From the NCBI GenBank assembly GCA_907165065.1, contig OU015540.1, positions 4,138,001 to 4,202,000 on the forward strand: DNA of 64,000 nt, in the 5' to 3' direction. Positions 28,601 through 40,200 of this stretch are shown here, piece after piece. Each line of letters opens with the position of its first letter. Within the stretch, counting starts at the first letter, position 1. A program made the translations under genes and the position numbers. This DNA comes from Caprimulgus europaeus. Taxonomy: Eukaryota > Chordata > Aves > Caprimulgiformes > Caprimulgidae. The notes beneath the pieces are model-generated. The model ran no database searches. It was given only the letters and a program-made list of their open reading frames with translations, and had not been told where the DNA came from.

Positions 28601-30600
28601 CGAGAGTGCAAAGCATCAGCAGCAGAAAATGGACTTTCTGAGGTGTCAGTTCAGGGATGGGACTGTGGGTATTGGCTTGTGCTTGGGGCAGGAGGAGTCC
28701 TGCTCTTTGAAGTTGGTCTTTGCAGAGGGATTGCTGACCTGGAGCCTGCCCTGACTTGTGTTATATCCATCTGTAATCTACTTTAGCAGGCCTCACGGTA
28801 TTAAACAGTGTCAGCTACTGAAAATCACTCACAGCAGAGGAGCTAGCAGTTCAGCTGAGCTTACCAAGTGCTCTGGCCACTGTAGTCCAGCTGGGCTTTA
28901 GTCCTGCTAACAAAAAGATGCAATGTCTGGACTGTATCAGTCTGAAGAAGAATCAGAGGAGAAAAATGACCCAAGACTTTCCAGAGGGAAAAACATAAAA
29001 TCCCCTGGACAGTCTGGCCGTGAACAGTTGTGACACTGTTCCCCCCCAGCCCCAACCTGACTTTTATGGTATGTTGGGGGTGAAAAGACAACTATGTATT
29101 AATCATAAGATGCCCTGAGATGGCCCAGCCCTGAACTGAACCCATCTTCACAGAAGGATCCCAAGTGCCCACATGGGGAAGAGCGTTCCTGAAGTGAGGT
29201 GCAGCAGGGAGGGTTTCTCCTCTCACCTCCCAGCGACCATCAAGAGAAATTACAGAGTTCAGTGTAGCTGTTCATTGTCTTCTTCTATTACCACCCATCT
29301 GATGTCCTGCTGTTGCCTTGTATTCAACTTCCATGTCTTATCTACACCACCACATTGCTCATTTATTTGGTGGATCATGAGTCCAAGTGCAGCTCCTTTT
29401 AAAAACTGCTGCAAGCCTAGTTTCTCCTCAGGAGGTTCTTATACCTATCTCTGCTCACAGCTCTTATTCAGGGTTGTCAACTGCTGTCTGGTCCATGTAC
29501 ACCCCAGGCCTGGAGGGAACGCGTGGCTAGTCCTAACGCAGGCTGCTCCAGCCCATCTGGCTCTCTGGGCAGGGCTTTTACTCCGCTTACGGGCTTTGCT
29601 GATGGTTTTATTTACCATTTGCATTGAAAATGTAAGTAAGTCTCCTCCAGCCTGGTCTCTACTTTCCCTGATGACTGCAAATATGGTAAGTTGGTATTTT
29701 GCCCAGATGTCAAACAAGTTGGTCTTGACTGAAAGGCCTCCGGATTTAATTTGTCATTACCTTCTATTTAACTGAAACACATGACAAACAAAACAAGTAC
29801 AGAGTCTCTTACTGAGGCTTCCCCTCATCTAAGGGCTAAGAGGGGCTCTTCTACACCAGAGCCTTCTCACAAGCCTAGAAGCAAAATAGGTAATCAAGAC
29901 TTGAGGCACTTGTTATTTCTAAGTAAAACCCCCAATCTACCCCTAATCTAATTGATGGCCTTAAATGGCAACAGTCAAGCAGGAGGAAAACAGCAACCTA
30001 TTCATCTTCCTTTGTGGGTCATCTTTAAAATACATTTTTCTATGAACAAGACTCCCGAAGCATACACGTAACTGGAAATTCCAGCATTCTGGTCCTGTCT
30101 GTACTTGAGATTTGGGATGAGGAGCTAATGGCAACCGTGCTGAGCCAGCTACTCCCCTTGAACGTTGCTGTGTGCAATGGCTGTGCCCACAGCAGCCCTG
30201 GATGACTTCTGCACGGCCCTCTGCACATCAGCGAAGCGAAGGGTCGTATCTCACACCCATAGCCAAGGTTTAGAGTATTTAGCCCAGATTGATGATTGTT
30301 GCGTAAATGATCAGTGAACCTGAAGCGTATCTGACCTATATTCAGGGTTTTCTCGGGAGGAAGAGGAGGAAGGAGGTGGTACCTGCAGCCCCCTCGTTAG
30401 CACCAACCCATTTGGTGCCCATGGGTGTCCTGTCTCTCACATCCACATCCCAGCTGCTTCCAGCCCACAGCATGATCCAGGAGAGGATTTTGCACCCAAA
30501 TGTTCCACTGCCTCCCTAGAAAACCAGGGTGCTAACGCAGTGAGCACCCCGAGGGCCGCACAGCAGCCTGGCGAGGGGGGTCCTGCAAACTCAGCGGGGC
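25656..30600. other. Intergenic region between ACTB and FBXL18
   Basis: No recognisable gene. Reading frames up to about 200 codons occur (the longest at 29173-29775) but none resembles a known family or has coding texture. The left half is GC-balanced unique sequence; 28800-30300 is AT-richer. A CArG match lies at 29959. No clear transposon was recognised. Confidence 0.65.
29959..29968 (+). promoter_or_regulatory. CArG-box match (CCTTAAATGG)
   Basis: A perfect CC(A/T)6GG match about 4.3 kb downstream of the ACTB poly(A) site and 1.2 kb upstream of the FBXL18 start codon. It may be a chance match. Confidence 0.25.
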
Positions 30601-30621
30601 TCCCTCTTTCCCCCGCTCGCC

Positions 30622-30721
30622 TGCTGAGTCACTGCCGTGCCCCGCAGCTCCTTGCAGGGTGGATTAACATTTTCAGAGCCGACTCAGGGCTTCATGGGGT
30701 GCGGGCCCGGTGTGAGTCAGC
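30622..30721 (+). promoter_or_regulatory. Paired AP-1/Maf-type sites upstream of FBXL18
   Basis: TGCTGAGTCA (30622-30631) and TGAGTCAGC (30713-30721) are strong half-palindromes of the Maf recognition element with a perfect AP-1 core TGAGTCA. They lie 82 bases apart at the distal edge of the FBXL18 CpG island. Regulation by AP-1, NRF2 or small Maf is inferred. Confidence 0.4.
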
Positions 30722-30870
30722 TGCTGGGGTGGCAGAGGGCCTCCAGCAGCCACTCGCCTGGCTCCTGCCATCCCTGACAGCTCTGCACGGGTGGCCTTGG
30801 GGCAGAGGCAGGGGCCAGGCTGCTGCCTGCTGAACGACTGAGATTTCGCCTCCGCAGAGAGCTGCCGCCC

Positions 30871-31075
30871 TCAAGATGACGGTGCCCTCAGAGACGGCCA
30901 AGCTGTGAGGGGACGGCGCAGCTGAGGCGGGCGGCCCAAAAGGGACCGGCCACTCCCATCATGGCCGCGCCGCTCTCAAGATGGCGCCGCCCTCAAGATG
31001 GCGCCGAGCAACGGTTGCACCTCCCATCCCTCCCTCTCTCCTGCCGCACCCCGGGCCACGCTCAAGATGGCGGCG
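30871..31075 (+). promoter_or_regulatory. FBXL18: Array of CTCAAGATGGCG (YY1-type) motifs
   Basis: CTCAAGATGGCG occurs three times (starting at about 30976, 30993 and 31061), and a variant TCAAGATGACGG is at 30871. The copy at 31061 (AAGATGGCGGC) is the full YY1 consensus; a further ATGGCCGC sits at 30961. YY1 sites near start sites are a recognised feature of TATA-less promoters and can set the transcription start. The repetition of the flanking CTCA suggests local duplication. Confidence 0.65.
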
Positions 31076-31243
31076 CGGGGCGGCCGCGGGGGCGGCGGGG
31101 GTGTGGCGAACCGCGGAAGCCGGGTCATGGCAGCGCCGGAAGAGCCGTGCGGCGGCCGGGCCGGCGAGGAGCCAGGCCGGGACGCGGCCGGTTTGAGCAG
31201 TACTCCGGGGAGGCGGCGGCAGCGGGACCGCGAAGCCGCTGCC

Positions 31244-31261
31244 ATGTTCCGCTGTGGAGAG
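31244..31261 (+). CDS. FBXL18: FBXL18 first coding exon (residues 1-6)
   Basis: ATG in context GCCATGT, encoding MFRCGE and ending in phase 0 at GAG before donor GTGAGC. The same frame is open upstream to 30998, with further ATGs at 30998, 31067 and 31127, so the true exon may code for up to 82 more residues. The 31244 start is chosen because MFRCGEEIVSGE aligns with the human N-terminus as I recall it (MASSGEDIS). Confidence 0.7.
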
Positions 31262-34200
31262 GTGAGCCGAGGCGGGGGAGGATCTTCCTGCCCTCCGCTT
31301 TCGCCTTCCCTCCGGCCCCTCGGAGGGCCGTTAACTGGGGCTGTAAAGCGGGCTCGTCCTCCGCCGCCGTCTCCCTGGCGTGGAGTTGCGAGGAGCAGGG
31401 TCCCCCTCAGGGGTGGGGGCGAGGCGAGAGGGACTGGAGCCGGCCCCGGGGGCGGTGTGAAGGCTTAAATGGCGGCGGTGGAGCCGGGAGGTGCCGGCAG
31501 CCCTTCTCCCCGCGGGGCTCGGTCCGGGCTGCCCGAAGGCGTGAAGCAGGTCTGCCGCCGTCTAACGGGGCTGGGTGCGGGCACCGAAATGCCTTCCTCA
31601 GGGGTGCCTGTGTGGCGGGTTTACAGGGGCTGTGAGGTGGGAGCAGCTCCCCCCTTCCCTTGAGGGCTTGCCATGGCGCTGGGGCCCAGTTCAGCTTTAT
31701 TAAAGATGGTGCTGAAGTCCCGGCCGCCCCCTGAAACCGCCATCGTCGCGGTGGGGTGGGCTGGGGGCCGCGTCCCGACCCTGCACCGCACAAGGCCGCG
31801 TGGACCCCGTCGCCTTCTTGTCGGGCAGCCCCGGTGGGGTTGGGGGGCGGTTGCTGAGGTGCCTCATGTCACCCCGGTGTCAGAGGAGGGGAGCGTGGGG
31901 TTGGGGAGCAAAAGGGCTCCCGTGTCCCCTTCAGAGCCCGGCTGTCAATCGTGTGGTTTCATAGAGGTGAGGTGTATTGCAGCAGAGCCACGGGTGATCT
32001 GATGCTAGGCTGCGGTTTTGTTTGTGTGTGTCTATATCTCTCTATATAAATATATATATATATATGGTTATATAACTCTTAAGGTTATTGAAATGGATGG
32101 CACTTAGAGGAAAGATGTAGCAAGAGACTGCTGTGTTATATTTAGAAGGAATCAGGGACACTCGCTTTCCAATTGTAAAATAGGTAGCAAAATTGGAAGG
32201 ACTGTAAATGTTGGTTTTTTTCCTCATTTTAAAGCAGCCAGCAGCGAAAGAGAGAGCGAAGGTACCGTGGCTTTGTGTGAATTTTTGCACTACCTCCATA
32301 TTGTCTGAAATTCAGCTGGAGTTTTTGTCTTCTAAGGGAAAGCTTTTGGTTTCTTCATGCAGATGGAAGTACTTAAAGATTCAAGCATTTCTTTTGTCTC
32401 ACTTTATAAATCCTTATGAAGCTCAGGATTTCTGTTTTCTCACAAGTTTTGCTGAAATTTCCCAGCTAGTAGCTTTTCTCTTTTTTTCTTGTTTCTTCTT
32501 TTTCCCCTCCCAGGAGATTGTAAGTGGGGAGAGCGAGGAGGAAAGTAACGGCGTCAATTTGATGGAGTTCTCGGATGAGATCCTTTTGCACATCCTCAGC
32601 TACGTCCCTTGCACAGACCTTGTCCTGAACGTCAGGAGAACCTGCAGGAAACTTGCAACGCTTTGCCTTGACAAGAGTCTAACCCATACAGTTTTACTTC
32701 AGAAAGACTATAAGGTGGGGAGAGTAGCTTGCTTCTTCTGTTAGCTGTGAAGACAAATCTGACTTCTGAAAAAATGCCAAGAAGTAGAACTTTCCAATGT
32801 GTCTGCATAAATGAACTGCTCTTGAACTCTGAAATCAAATAAACAATAAACTGTTTTATAAAAGCATTTGTTTTCCAGAATGCTTTGTTAGAACAGCTCT
32901 GTGCTCCCTTAGTTACATAAAATACTGTCAGTGAAAAACTACCTTCTCTGTGTTTCTGGAAGCTAAAATGAAAGTAAATGTGTCTTTCCATTTGTAGCTG
33001 TGCTTGTGCAAAGTTATCATTTCCTCAAAATACATTTTCCACATTGTTCTGCAAAAAAAACCTGGGTGCATATTGCTGTCAGGCATGCAGTCAGCTAAGC
33101 CAGAATTTTTATATGTGTTATAGCAAAAATAAAGCTTGACAGTGAAGGGTGATACGTTTTATGAGGACTGTATCACCCAGTGCAGGCAAGGGGAAGCCTC
33201 TCTTACTCATTTCCAAAAGAGGAAACCGGATGAAGGAGAATGGAACTTCTTTCAATTTGAGTTTCTGTAGATAGCTAGTTCTGCTGAAATAGCTTTGCTG
33301 TTAGAAAATGGAAATGGTTCTCCATTCCACTAGCAGTTGCTGAACAGATTTGGCCTCACAGTCAGTAATGCAGAACTGCACAGACTAAGAAGCTAAAAGA
33401 AGTATAAAAGAGCCCAAAGCATGGCAGGCTAAGCCAGCTACCAGTAGTGTAATAATTCTTAGACTGTGCTAGCATCCCGAGACCTTTGGATGAGCCACGT
33501 AACCTAAGTGCTCACCACTGTTATCCCCATTGTCAGGTGGGAAACTGAGTCAGTACGCACCATTGCCGTGTATCTCACTGAATGTGGTTTTGTTTGAGCA
33601 CAGGTAAACAAAGACAAAGTGAAGCAGCTGATGAGGGATATCGGAAAAGAGATTTACCAGCTGAACATGGCTGGGTGCTATTGGCTGCCCAGCTCCACTA
33701 TTGATCACGTAACACGATGCAAGAACCTGGTCAAACTGAACTTGTCTGGGTGCCACGTCACCTCTCTCCGTCTCTCAAAGATGCTGTCCACGCTCCAGCA
33801 CCTGCGCTCCCTGGCCATAGACGTAAACCCAGGCTTCGATGCCAGCCAGCTGAGCAGTGAGTGCAAAGCCACTCTGAGCCGTGTCTCGGAACTGAAGCAA
33901 ACCCTGTACACGCCGTCGTATGGTGTCGTTCCGTGCTGCACTAGCCTTGAGAAACTGCTGCTTTATTTTGAGATCCTTGATCGCTCACGAGAAGGTTTTA
34001 TGCTCTCTGGGCAGCTAATGGTAGGTGAGAGCAATGTGCCCCATTACCAGAACCTCCGTGTCTTCTATGCCAGGCTGGCTCCTGGCTACGTTAATCAGGA
34101 GGTGGTGAGGCTGTACTTGGCGGTGCTCAGCGATCGGACACCTGAGAACCTGCACGCCTTCCTTATTTCTGCCCCTGGTAGCTTTGCAGAAACAGGAGCC

Positions 34201-37200
34201 ACTAAAAACCTCCTGGACTCTATGGCTCGAAACGTACGTCTGGATGCTTTACAATTGCCCAAAGCCTGGATTAATGGCTCTGGGCTCCTGCAACACTTGA
34301 AGTTCAACAACCCTTTCTACTTCAGCTTTAGCCGATGCACCTTATCTGGTGGCCACCTGATCCAGAGGGTTATTAATGGTGGGAAGGATCTTAAAAGCTT
34401 GACCAGTTTGAATCTCAGTGGCTGCATTCACTGTCTGGCTCCAGAGTCCTTGTTTCGAAAAGCAGAAGATGATATTGACAGTAGCATTTTGGAAAGCTTG
34501 GTAGTGTCTTGCTGCAACCTGAGACACCTCAACCTTTCTGCAGCTCACCATCACAGCTCTGAAAGCATAGGGAATCACTTGTGCCAGCTTCTGTCCAGGC
34601 TAAAGCACCTGCTCTCGTTGGCACTGCCAGTTTGCTCCATCACTGATGTTGCTGCAAATGTGGAAAAGCCTCCCACGGCGTCTAACTTGGTGCCCCAGAC
34701 ATTTGGAAGGAAAGTTCGGATTGGGATACAGACGTATCCGAGGAACTTGGCAGACCAGGGAAATCAGAAGATAGAGTCATCAGTGTTCTGGGCTCTGATG
34801 GGAAGCCTTCGATTTTTGGAAACCCTGGAAATAATTGGGTCCAGTTTTTCCTCTGCCATGCCCCGCAATGAGCCAGCAATTCGGAACTCGTTGCCTCCTT
34901 GTGTCCGGGCACAAAGCGTGGGGGATTCAGAGGTGGCTGCCATTAGCCAATTGACTTATTTGCAGAGCCTCACCTTAGCACAGCTGCCAAATATTCTCAC
35001 TGGCTCTGGGCTTGTTAACGTTGGATTGCAGTGCCAGCATTTACGGACTCTTTCCTTGGCCAACCTGGGCATGATGGGGAAAGTGGTCTATATGTCTGCT
35101 CTCATGGACATGCTGAAACACTGCAAGTGTTTGAGAGATCTCAGGTGAGGGGTTGCCATTGAACATCTCCTTTTTGTTTGTGGATCTCCAGAAATGTCAT
35201 GTGTGGTTTGTTGTGACTGCTGTGAAAACTGAGTGTTCCTATTCTGGTCAAAAGAAAACTGGATACTTTCCTTCCTGACTTGTGGAGAACAGGAAGGCAT
35301 TGCATGCTGTCCTTGAGGGCACAGGATATGCTCTTTAACCAGTGTTTTAAGAGCAAAAAGTGTCTATGCTGCAACTGCCTTCCTCTCAGATAAGGAAGAG
35401 TGGATGCTGCATGTTTGGGAGCTAGCAGCCTGTCAGGGCTAGGTTAAAGACTACATACCCTTGCTCACTTTTTGGCTTTGTGTACATGTACATCTCTTAA
35501 ATTTCCAGGAAGGAAGAGACTCCTACAATGTTTAGATAATGCAGATTTTTCCACTGAAATGGTTTTCTGCCTTTGGTTTGTATTAAAATCTTGCCTCTTC
35601 ATGGTTTTTTATTGATAATATATTGAAAACACTCCGAATTTGGAATTTATCCGGTTGGTGTTCCTTTCTTGGTAGGATTTAAAGGATCCTACAAAAAAAG
35701 GAACACCAACTGGACAAACTAAAGGATCCTACCAAGGATGTGATCCTAAAGGGTGCATAAAGGAGCTTCATGGTAGCCAAAATGTGATTCTGAAAGCAAA
35801 GGGCACCAACTGTGACTGTTTCCTTGCATCAGTCCATCTGAACACAAATGTTACTACTTGAGAAAGATGCTTTTTTTTTTTCCCCTAAGCTTTTCTTGGT
35901 GAAACTGCTAGATCTGTCAGCCCTGTTGTCCTCCTCTCTTCACAAAATGGGTCTAAAATGCCTAACAGAAGTGACAGCAGGTCACTCCTGTGATCACAAC
36001 AACAGTTAGTGTGACTAAAATTATTGCTTATCAGCTGAAACTAGTGTTTGTGTGTCTGTACCTGATCTGTTGCAAGAGTGAAAGGAGCCAGGGTAGTTAA
36101 AACACCTCGGGAGGGTTTTCATTTTCCACTGCTTCCTATTTATAACAGGTGAGGAGCATGTTGGTTCCTCATCCAAGGGATGTGAGCTGTTAGAAATTCA
36201 GTTGCTTCATGGCTTGGGCCACATGAATGTATCATTAACCTTCAGGAGACTAAATGCTGGGGAAGAACTGAGAAGTGAGGAAGGAGGTTTGGGTGTGCAG
36301 TGTTGCTTTCATGAAGTCTAAGCCCTTTAGTTGCCAGAGACTTTGAAATGGAGGCCAAAAGTGATAAAGATAGGAGGCAGCAGAGCCTTGGATGAAGGAT
36401 GCATGAGGATGTTTCCTTGTAACAGCCAGGCGTTTCGATGGAAGCCGTCATTGTTCTTTCTTGAGTAAAGTCTAGGGTTTTATGTAGGTTTAAGAGGATT
36501 TTAATGTTCAGCACTCCCTCCTGACAACGTAGTTTCCTTTTCATTTGACTAATTCTCTGTTACTTCTACCCTTGTTTCCCCCCTCCCTGTTTTCCAGGCT
36601 GAGAAACTAGTTTAAGAGGCTATTCCAGAGCAACATTGTCATCTAGTGAGTGAAAGGCAGTATTGCAAGTCTGGCTGTCATGTAGAGATTAACCTAGAAA
36701 CCTGCTGTGAGGTTGTGGGACCTTCTGTGCTTCTTGTCCTAAACTTATAATGGACCAATAACACTGCTGAAAAAAAACTGAAGAGGCTTCCCACTTCCTT
36801 CATATTAATTTCAAGCTATTAGGATCTCTTCAGGCAGTACTGCCTGACCAGCAGTGGCAGGCTCAGACAGAATTTATCAATTAACAAGATTAAGTTGCTG
36901 AGATACCCCCACATACTACAAAAGCCTGATTATCCAGATCAGGTTGAGACCGACAGCTTGTTAGCACCTAATGGATTGACCTTCTTGGAGCTCTTGGCCT
37001 TGCTGACCCAATGACTGGGATTCCCAAGTGCTCTGAGGCCCTGTAGTAAATCTGCACTAAGCAGACGTACTCTCCTGGTGACACCAGCCTCAAGCAAGTT
37101 CTGCTTCCCACAGGCTGGTTTCTGTGGGGGAGTCATCCAGTTATGCTAAAACATGGACCCATGTTGGTCAGGTATGGCTTCACCACGTCATTTTCTTGTC

Positions 37201-40200
37201 CTGTTCTAGGCTGTGATGTAAGGGTGTGAATAGCCACCACAGAGGATCCTGTCTCTCTTCTCTGGGCCAAGTGTTTAAGATAGAAGTTGAATTGATGATG
37301 GTTCTTCCCATGGGAGAGCAGTAGCTTTGATCCTTTGCCATCCTCTGGCCCAGGAGGGCTGGTTGTGGTCACTCTGTTGGCTCAGAGGCCCAAGTTCAGC
37401 ATTACCACGTGTGCATTGCCAATTTTTCATGCCTGCTTCTCTCTAGGCTGTAAACTGAAGGTGACCAGTTTGATCTGTGGATGTCAGGTAGCACAAGCCA
37501 GGCTGTGTTTGTCCTAAGACCAGAATGGATCTGCTGCTCAGACCTAAAGCCCATCTTACTCAAGATGCTTTGTGGAAAACTTGCAAAACCCTGTGGGTGC
37601 TGGAATTCTGCAGTTAAGGGCCTTTCTGCCTGTTTGTGTCCTTGTCCTTTAGCACGCAGCCTTCAGGAGTAACTGGGAGGTCTGAGCTTGCAGTATCGGG
37701 TTTGTTCCGCCGTGCTGCTGGCACAAGCAGGTAGAAGGTTATTGTGTGTGTAAGTGAAACAAGCAGTGGGGGACACTGGTGCCCCCCATGAACGTGGTGT
37801 CTCCTCTCTGGTGTGAAAGCAGCCCGTGCATGAACTGCCCATTGACTTGTTTCTGTTTATCCTCCCAGGCTGGAGCAGCCCTACTTCTGTGCAGGAGCCC
37901 AGTTCTTCCAGGCACTGAGTCATTGCTCCTCTCTTCAGCGGCTTTGCATCGTCTCCCGGAGTGGGACTCTGCAGTCTGACGCAGTGATGTCATTCATGGC
38001 CAGCTGCCTCGAGGTCATCATGTGCCACATGTTTATGGGAGAATCTCTGACCGTTTGTAGAAATCTCCAGCAGTCGATTGTCCGGAGGTGAGTGCGGAAA
38101 GGGGCTGCTGTGGGATTTCTGGAGCTGGTACAGATTTATCTCCATTCCTTTGCTTGACAAGGTTTATATGGCTTGCAGCACTTGTTCCAAGAAGCTAATA
38201 GGTACTGTGTAACTGCTTGGCACATGAACTAGCCTCTTATTTTAATAAGAGTGAATCAGTGAAATATTTGAAGGTATTATATGAATTTTTGATTCCATTC
38301 CCACCCATGTTCTCTGCAGTTCCGTTGTTGGCTGAGTTGAAGTTCTGGATGTAAAGCTCCATCATAAATCAAATGACACTTTTCGTGTAAACAAAACATC
38401 TGCCGACATTTTAAGTACTGAGAGATTTGACCTTGAAGCTTTCCTCCTTTCCCACAAGTGACTAAGATAATTCTGTCCTCTAATCACTTGTAAATGTCAC
38501 TTACTGATAATCCTCTGGCAACGCAATTCAAAGCCTTTAAAGGGTTGTTGTGAAGGGTTTTTCTGGGAGGGGGGTGGGGGAAGAATCGCTACAAACTGCC
38601 TTTGCACGTTTGGCAGTTCTTAAATGCATTTTGCTTGGCCCCTTGCAGCGTTCTGAGGCTCACGTGGTGGGAAACGTTTGTGTGTGAGCCGTGAACTGCA
38701 TTTGAAAAGAGAGCTTTTAATTACGCTTGGCATTTTGAAATCTCCTAATAGTGGCAGTCATCTTGCAAAATATTTCCCATGCAACAGACTTTCCAGTATT
38801 ATTATTTTTTTCTAGAAGGCTTGTTCTCTGCCTTCAGTCTGTTTTCTTTGTCACCTACTGTTGCTTTGCCCTGTTAAGCTCTAATAAAAATTTCAAATCA
38901 CACGGCGTTATTACTGCATCCTAAAGGGTGCTCCTCCCCCCAAGCCTTTCTCCATCTTCAAACTGACTTATTACACTTGGCTTCTTTCCGTGGATGAGCT
39001 CCAGAAGAGCCTATGACTATATTAGCTACCTACCAAACTGCACACGAGATTGTTTGTTACTGCCTCTGAAAGGCTCTGTGTCCTTCTGGGATAGTGATTG
39101 TTGGAACTATGTAAGTAAATTCCTTCTGATGTGACAGGGATGCTTTGAGTTTGTTTTTCACAGGGCTTCATATCTGTAAAAACATTTCTTGGTTGATTTC
39201 AGTTGTGCTTTGGGGATCCTGAGAAAGAAACAAGAATCTGCAGTTCTCATTTTTTATTTTACCCTCCCCTCTGAAATGCCATTGCAGCACTGGCCAATAT
39301 GTTAATGTCCACTCATTAGCAGAAATACACTGTTCTGCAGGCATTTCTCCCTCTTCTTCTGTGTCATGGATGGGTTCTCACTACATTCTGTACCATTGAA
39401 TAATTTAAACCCTGGGAACTTTCCAAAGAGCAGCTGATGCCTTGTGGAAATGTTAAAAACTATTTTTATATTTAGCAACAGTTCTGGCTGTCATACTATT
39501 TTTCTTCTTTTGTATTTTATTAATAGAGACATTTGTATGAAAACAGGATTTTTGAAGTGTGTTGGGGTTTTTTGTTTTGTTTTTTTTTTTAAGAGAGCAT
39601 CTGCTCCCACTGCAAATTCTACACCTGAAGTCATAATCCTCTATGACATTGTAATTGGTGGCTCTGGAAATGATTTTGATGTCACGTAAGATTACGACTT
39701 CAGGAGGAGGATAAGCAGTGGGAGCAGATGCTCTCCTAAGCAACAAAGATCCTGTTCTCATGCAACTGTCTCTAGTAATAAAGTGGAAGGAACAAAATAC
39801 AGAAAATGATGTGTAAGCAAAGCCTGGAGTCCTCCACGAGCTATCAGCGAGCCTTTAGCCATGTGACTTTTCCAGTGATGCCATTCTCATCCTTGCACAA
39901 ATGTGCCTTCAGAGGGATAGGAATTGACCTTCTCTTAACTGCATTTTGTCTGCTGCTCCACGAGCAAAGAGATGTGCAGTGAAATCCATGTGTGAGCTGG
40001 TTCATTGCTTAAACCTGTGGCTAAGGCTCTAGTTCAGGCAGCGTGGCTTCCTCTAGAAGTGTGCTGCTGGTGTCTCTTCAATCCAAGCTTTACATTGGAA
40101 GAGCCCATTGAGCAGCAAGTTTAAAGCTTTATATCCTGTGCCAGAATAAAAGAAGGTGATTTATCCTTTTTATTTTTTTCCCAGTTTGGAATTTGTGTAG

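Larger units (their letters stand above)
30840..31860. promoter_or_regulatory. FBXL18: CpG-island promoter of FBXL18
   Basis: CG-dense sequence surrounds the first coding exon and fades into intron 1. No TATA box is evident. The YY1-like motifs at 30871-31075 suggest a TATA-less, dispersed-start housekeeping promoter with transcription beginning somewhere between about 30880 and 31070. Confidence 0.75.
31262..33603 (+). other. FBXL18: FBXL18 introns 1 and 2 (around exon 2)
   Basis: Intron 1 is 31262-32513, the CpG island tail followed by AT-rich sequence with a TA microsatellite. Intron 2 is 32715-33603, AT-rich unique DNA with no recognised element. Confidence 0.85.

Noticed and set aside
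29173-29775. 200-codon open frame with hydrophobic stretches
   Set aside because: Cys- and Ser-rich hydrophobic segments look membrane-like, but the frame has no recognised relative, and a - strand frame overlaps it. An old transposon remnant is possible but unsupported.
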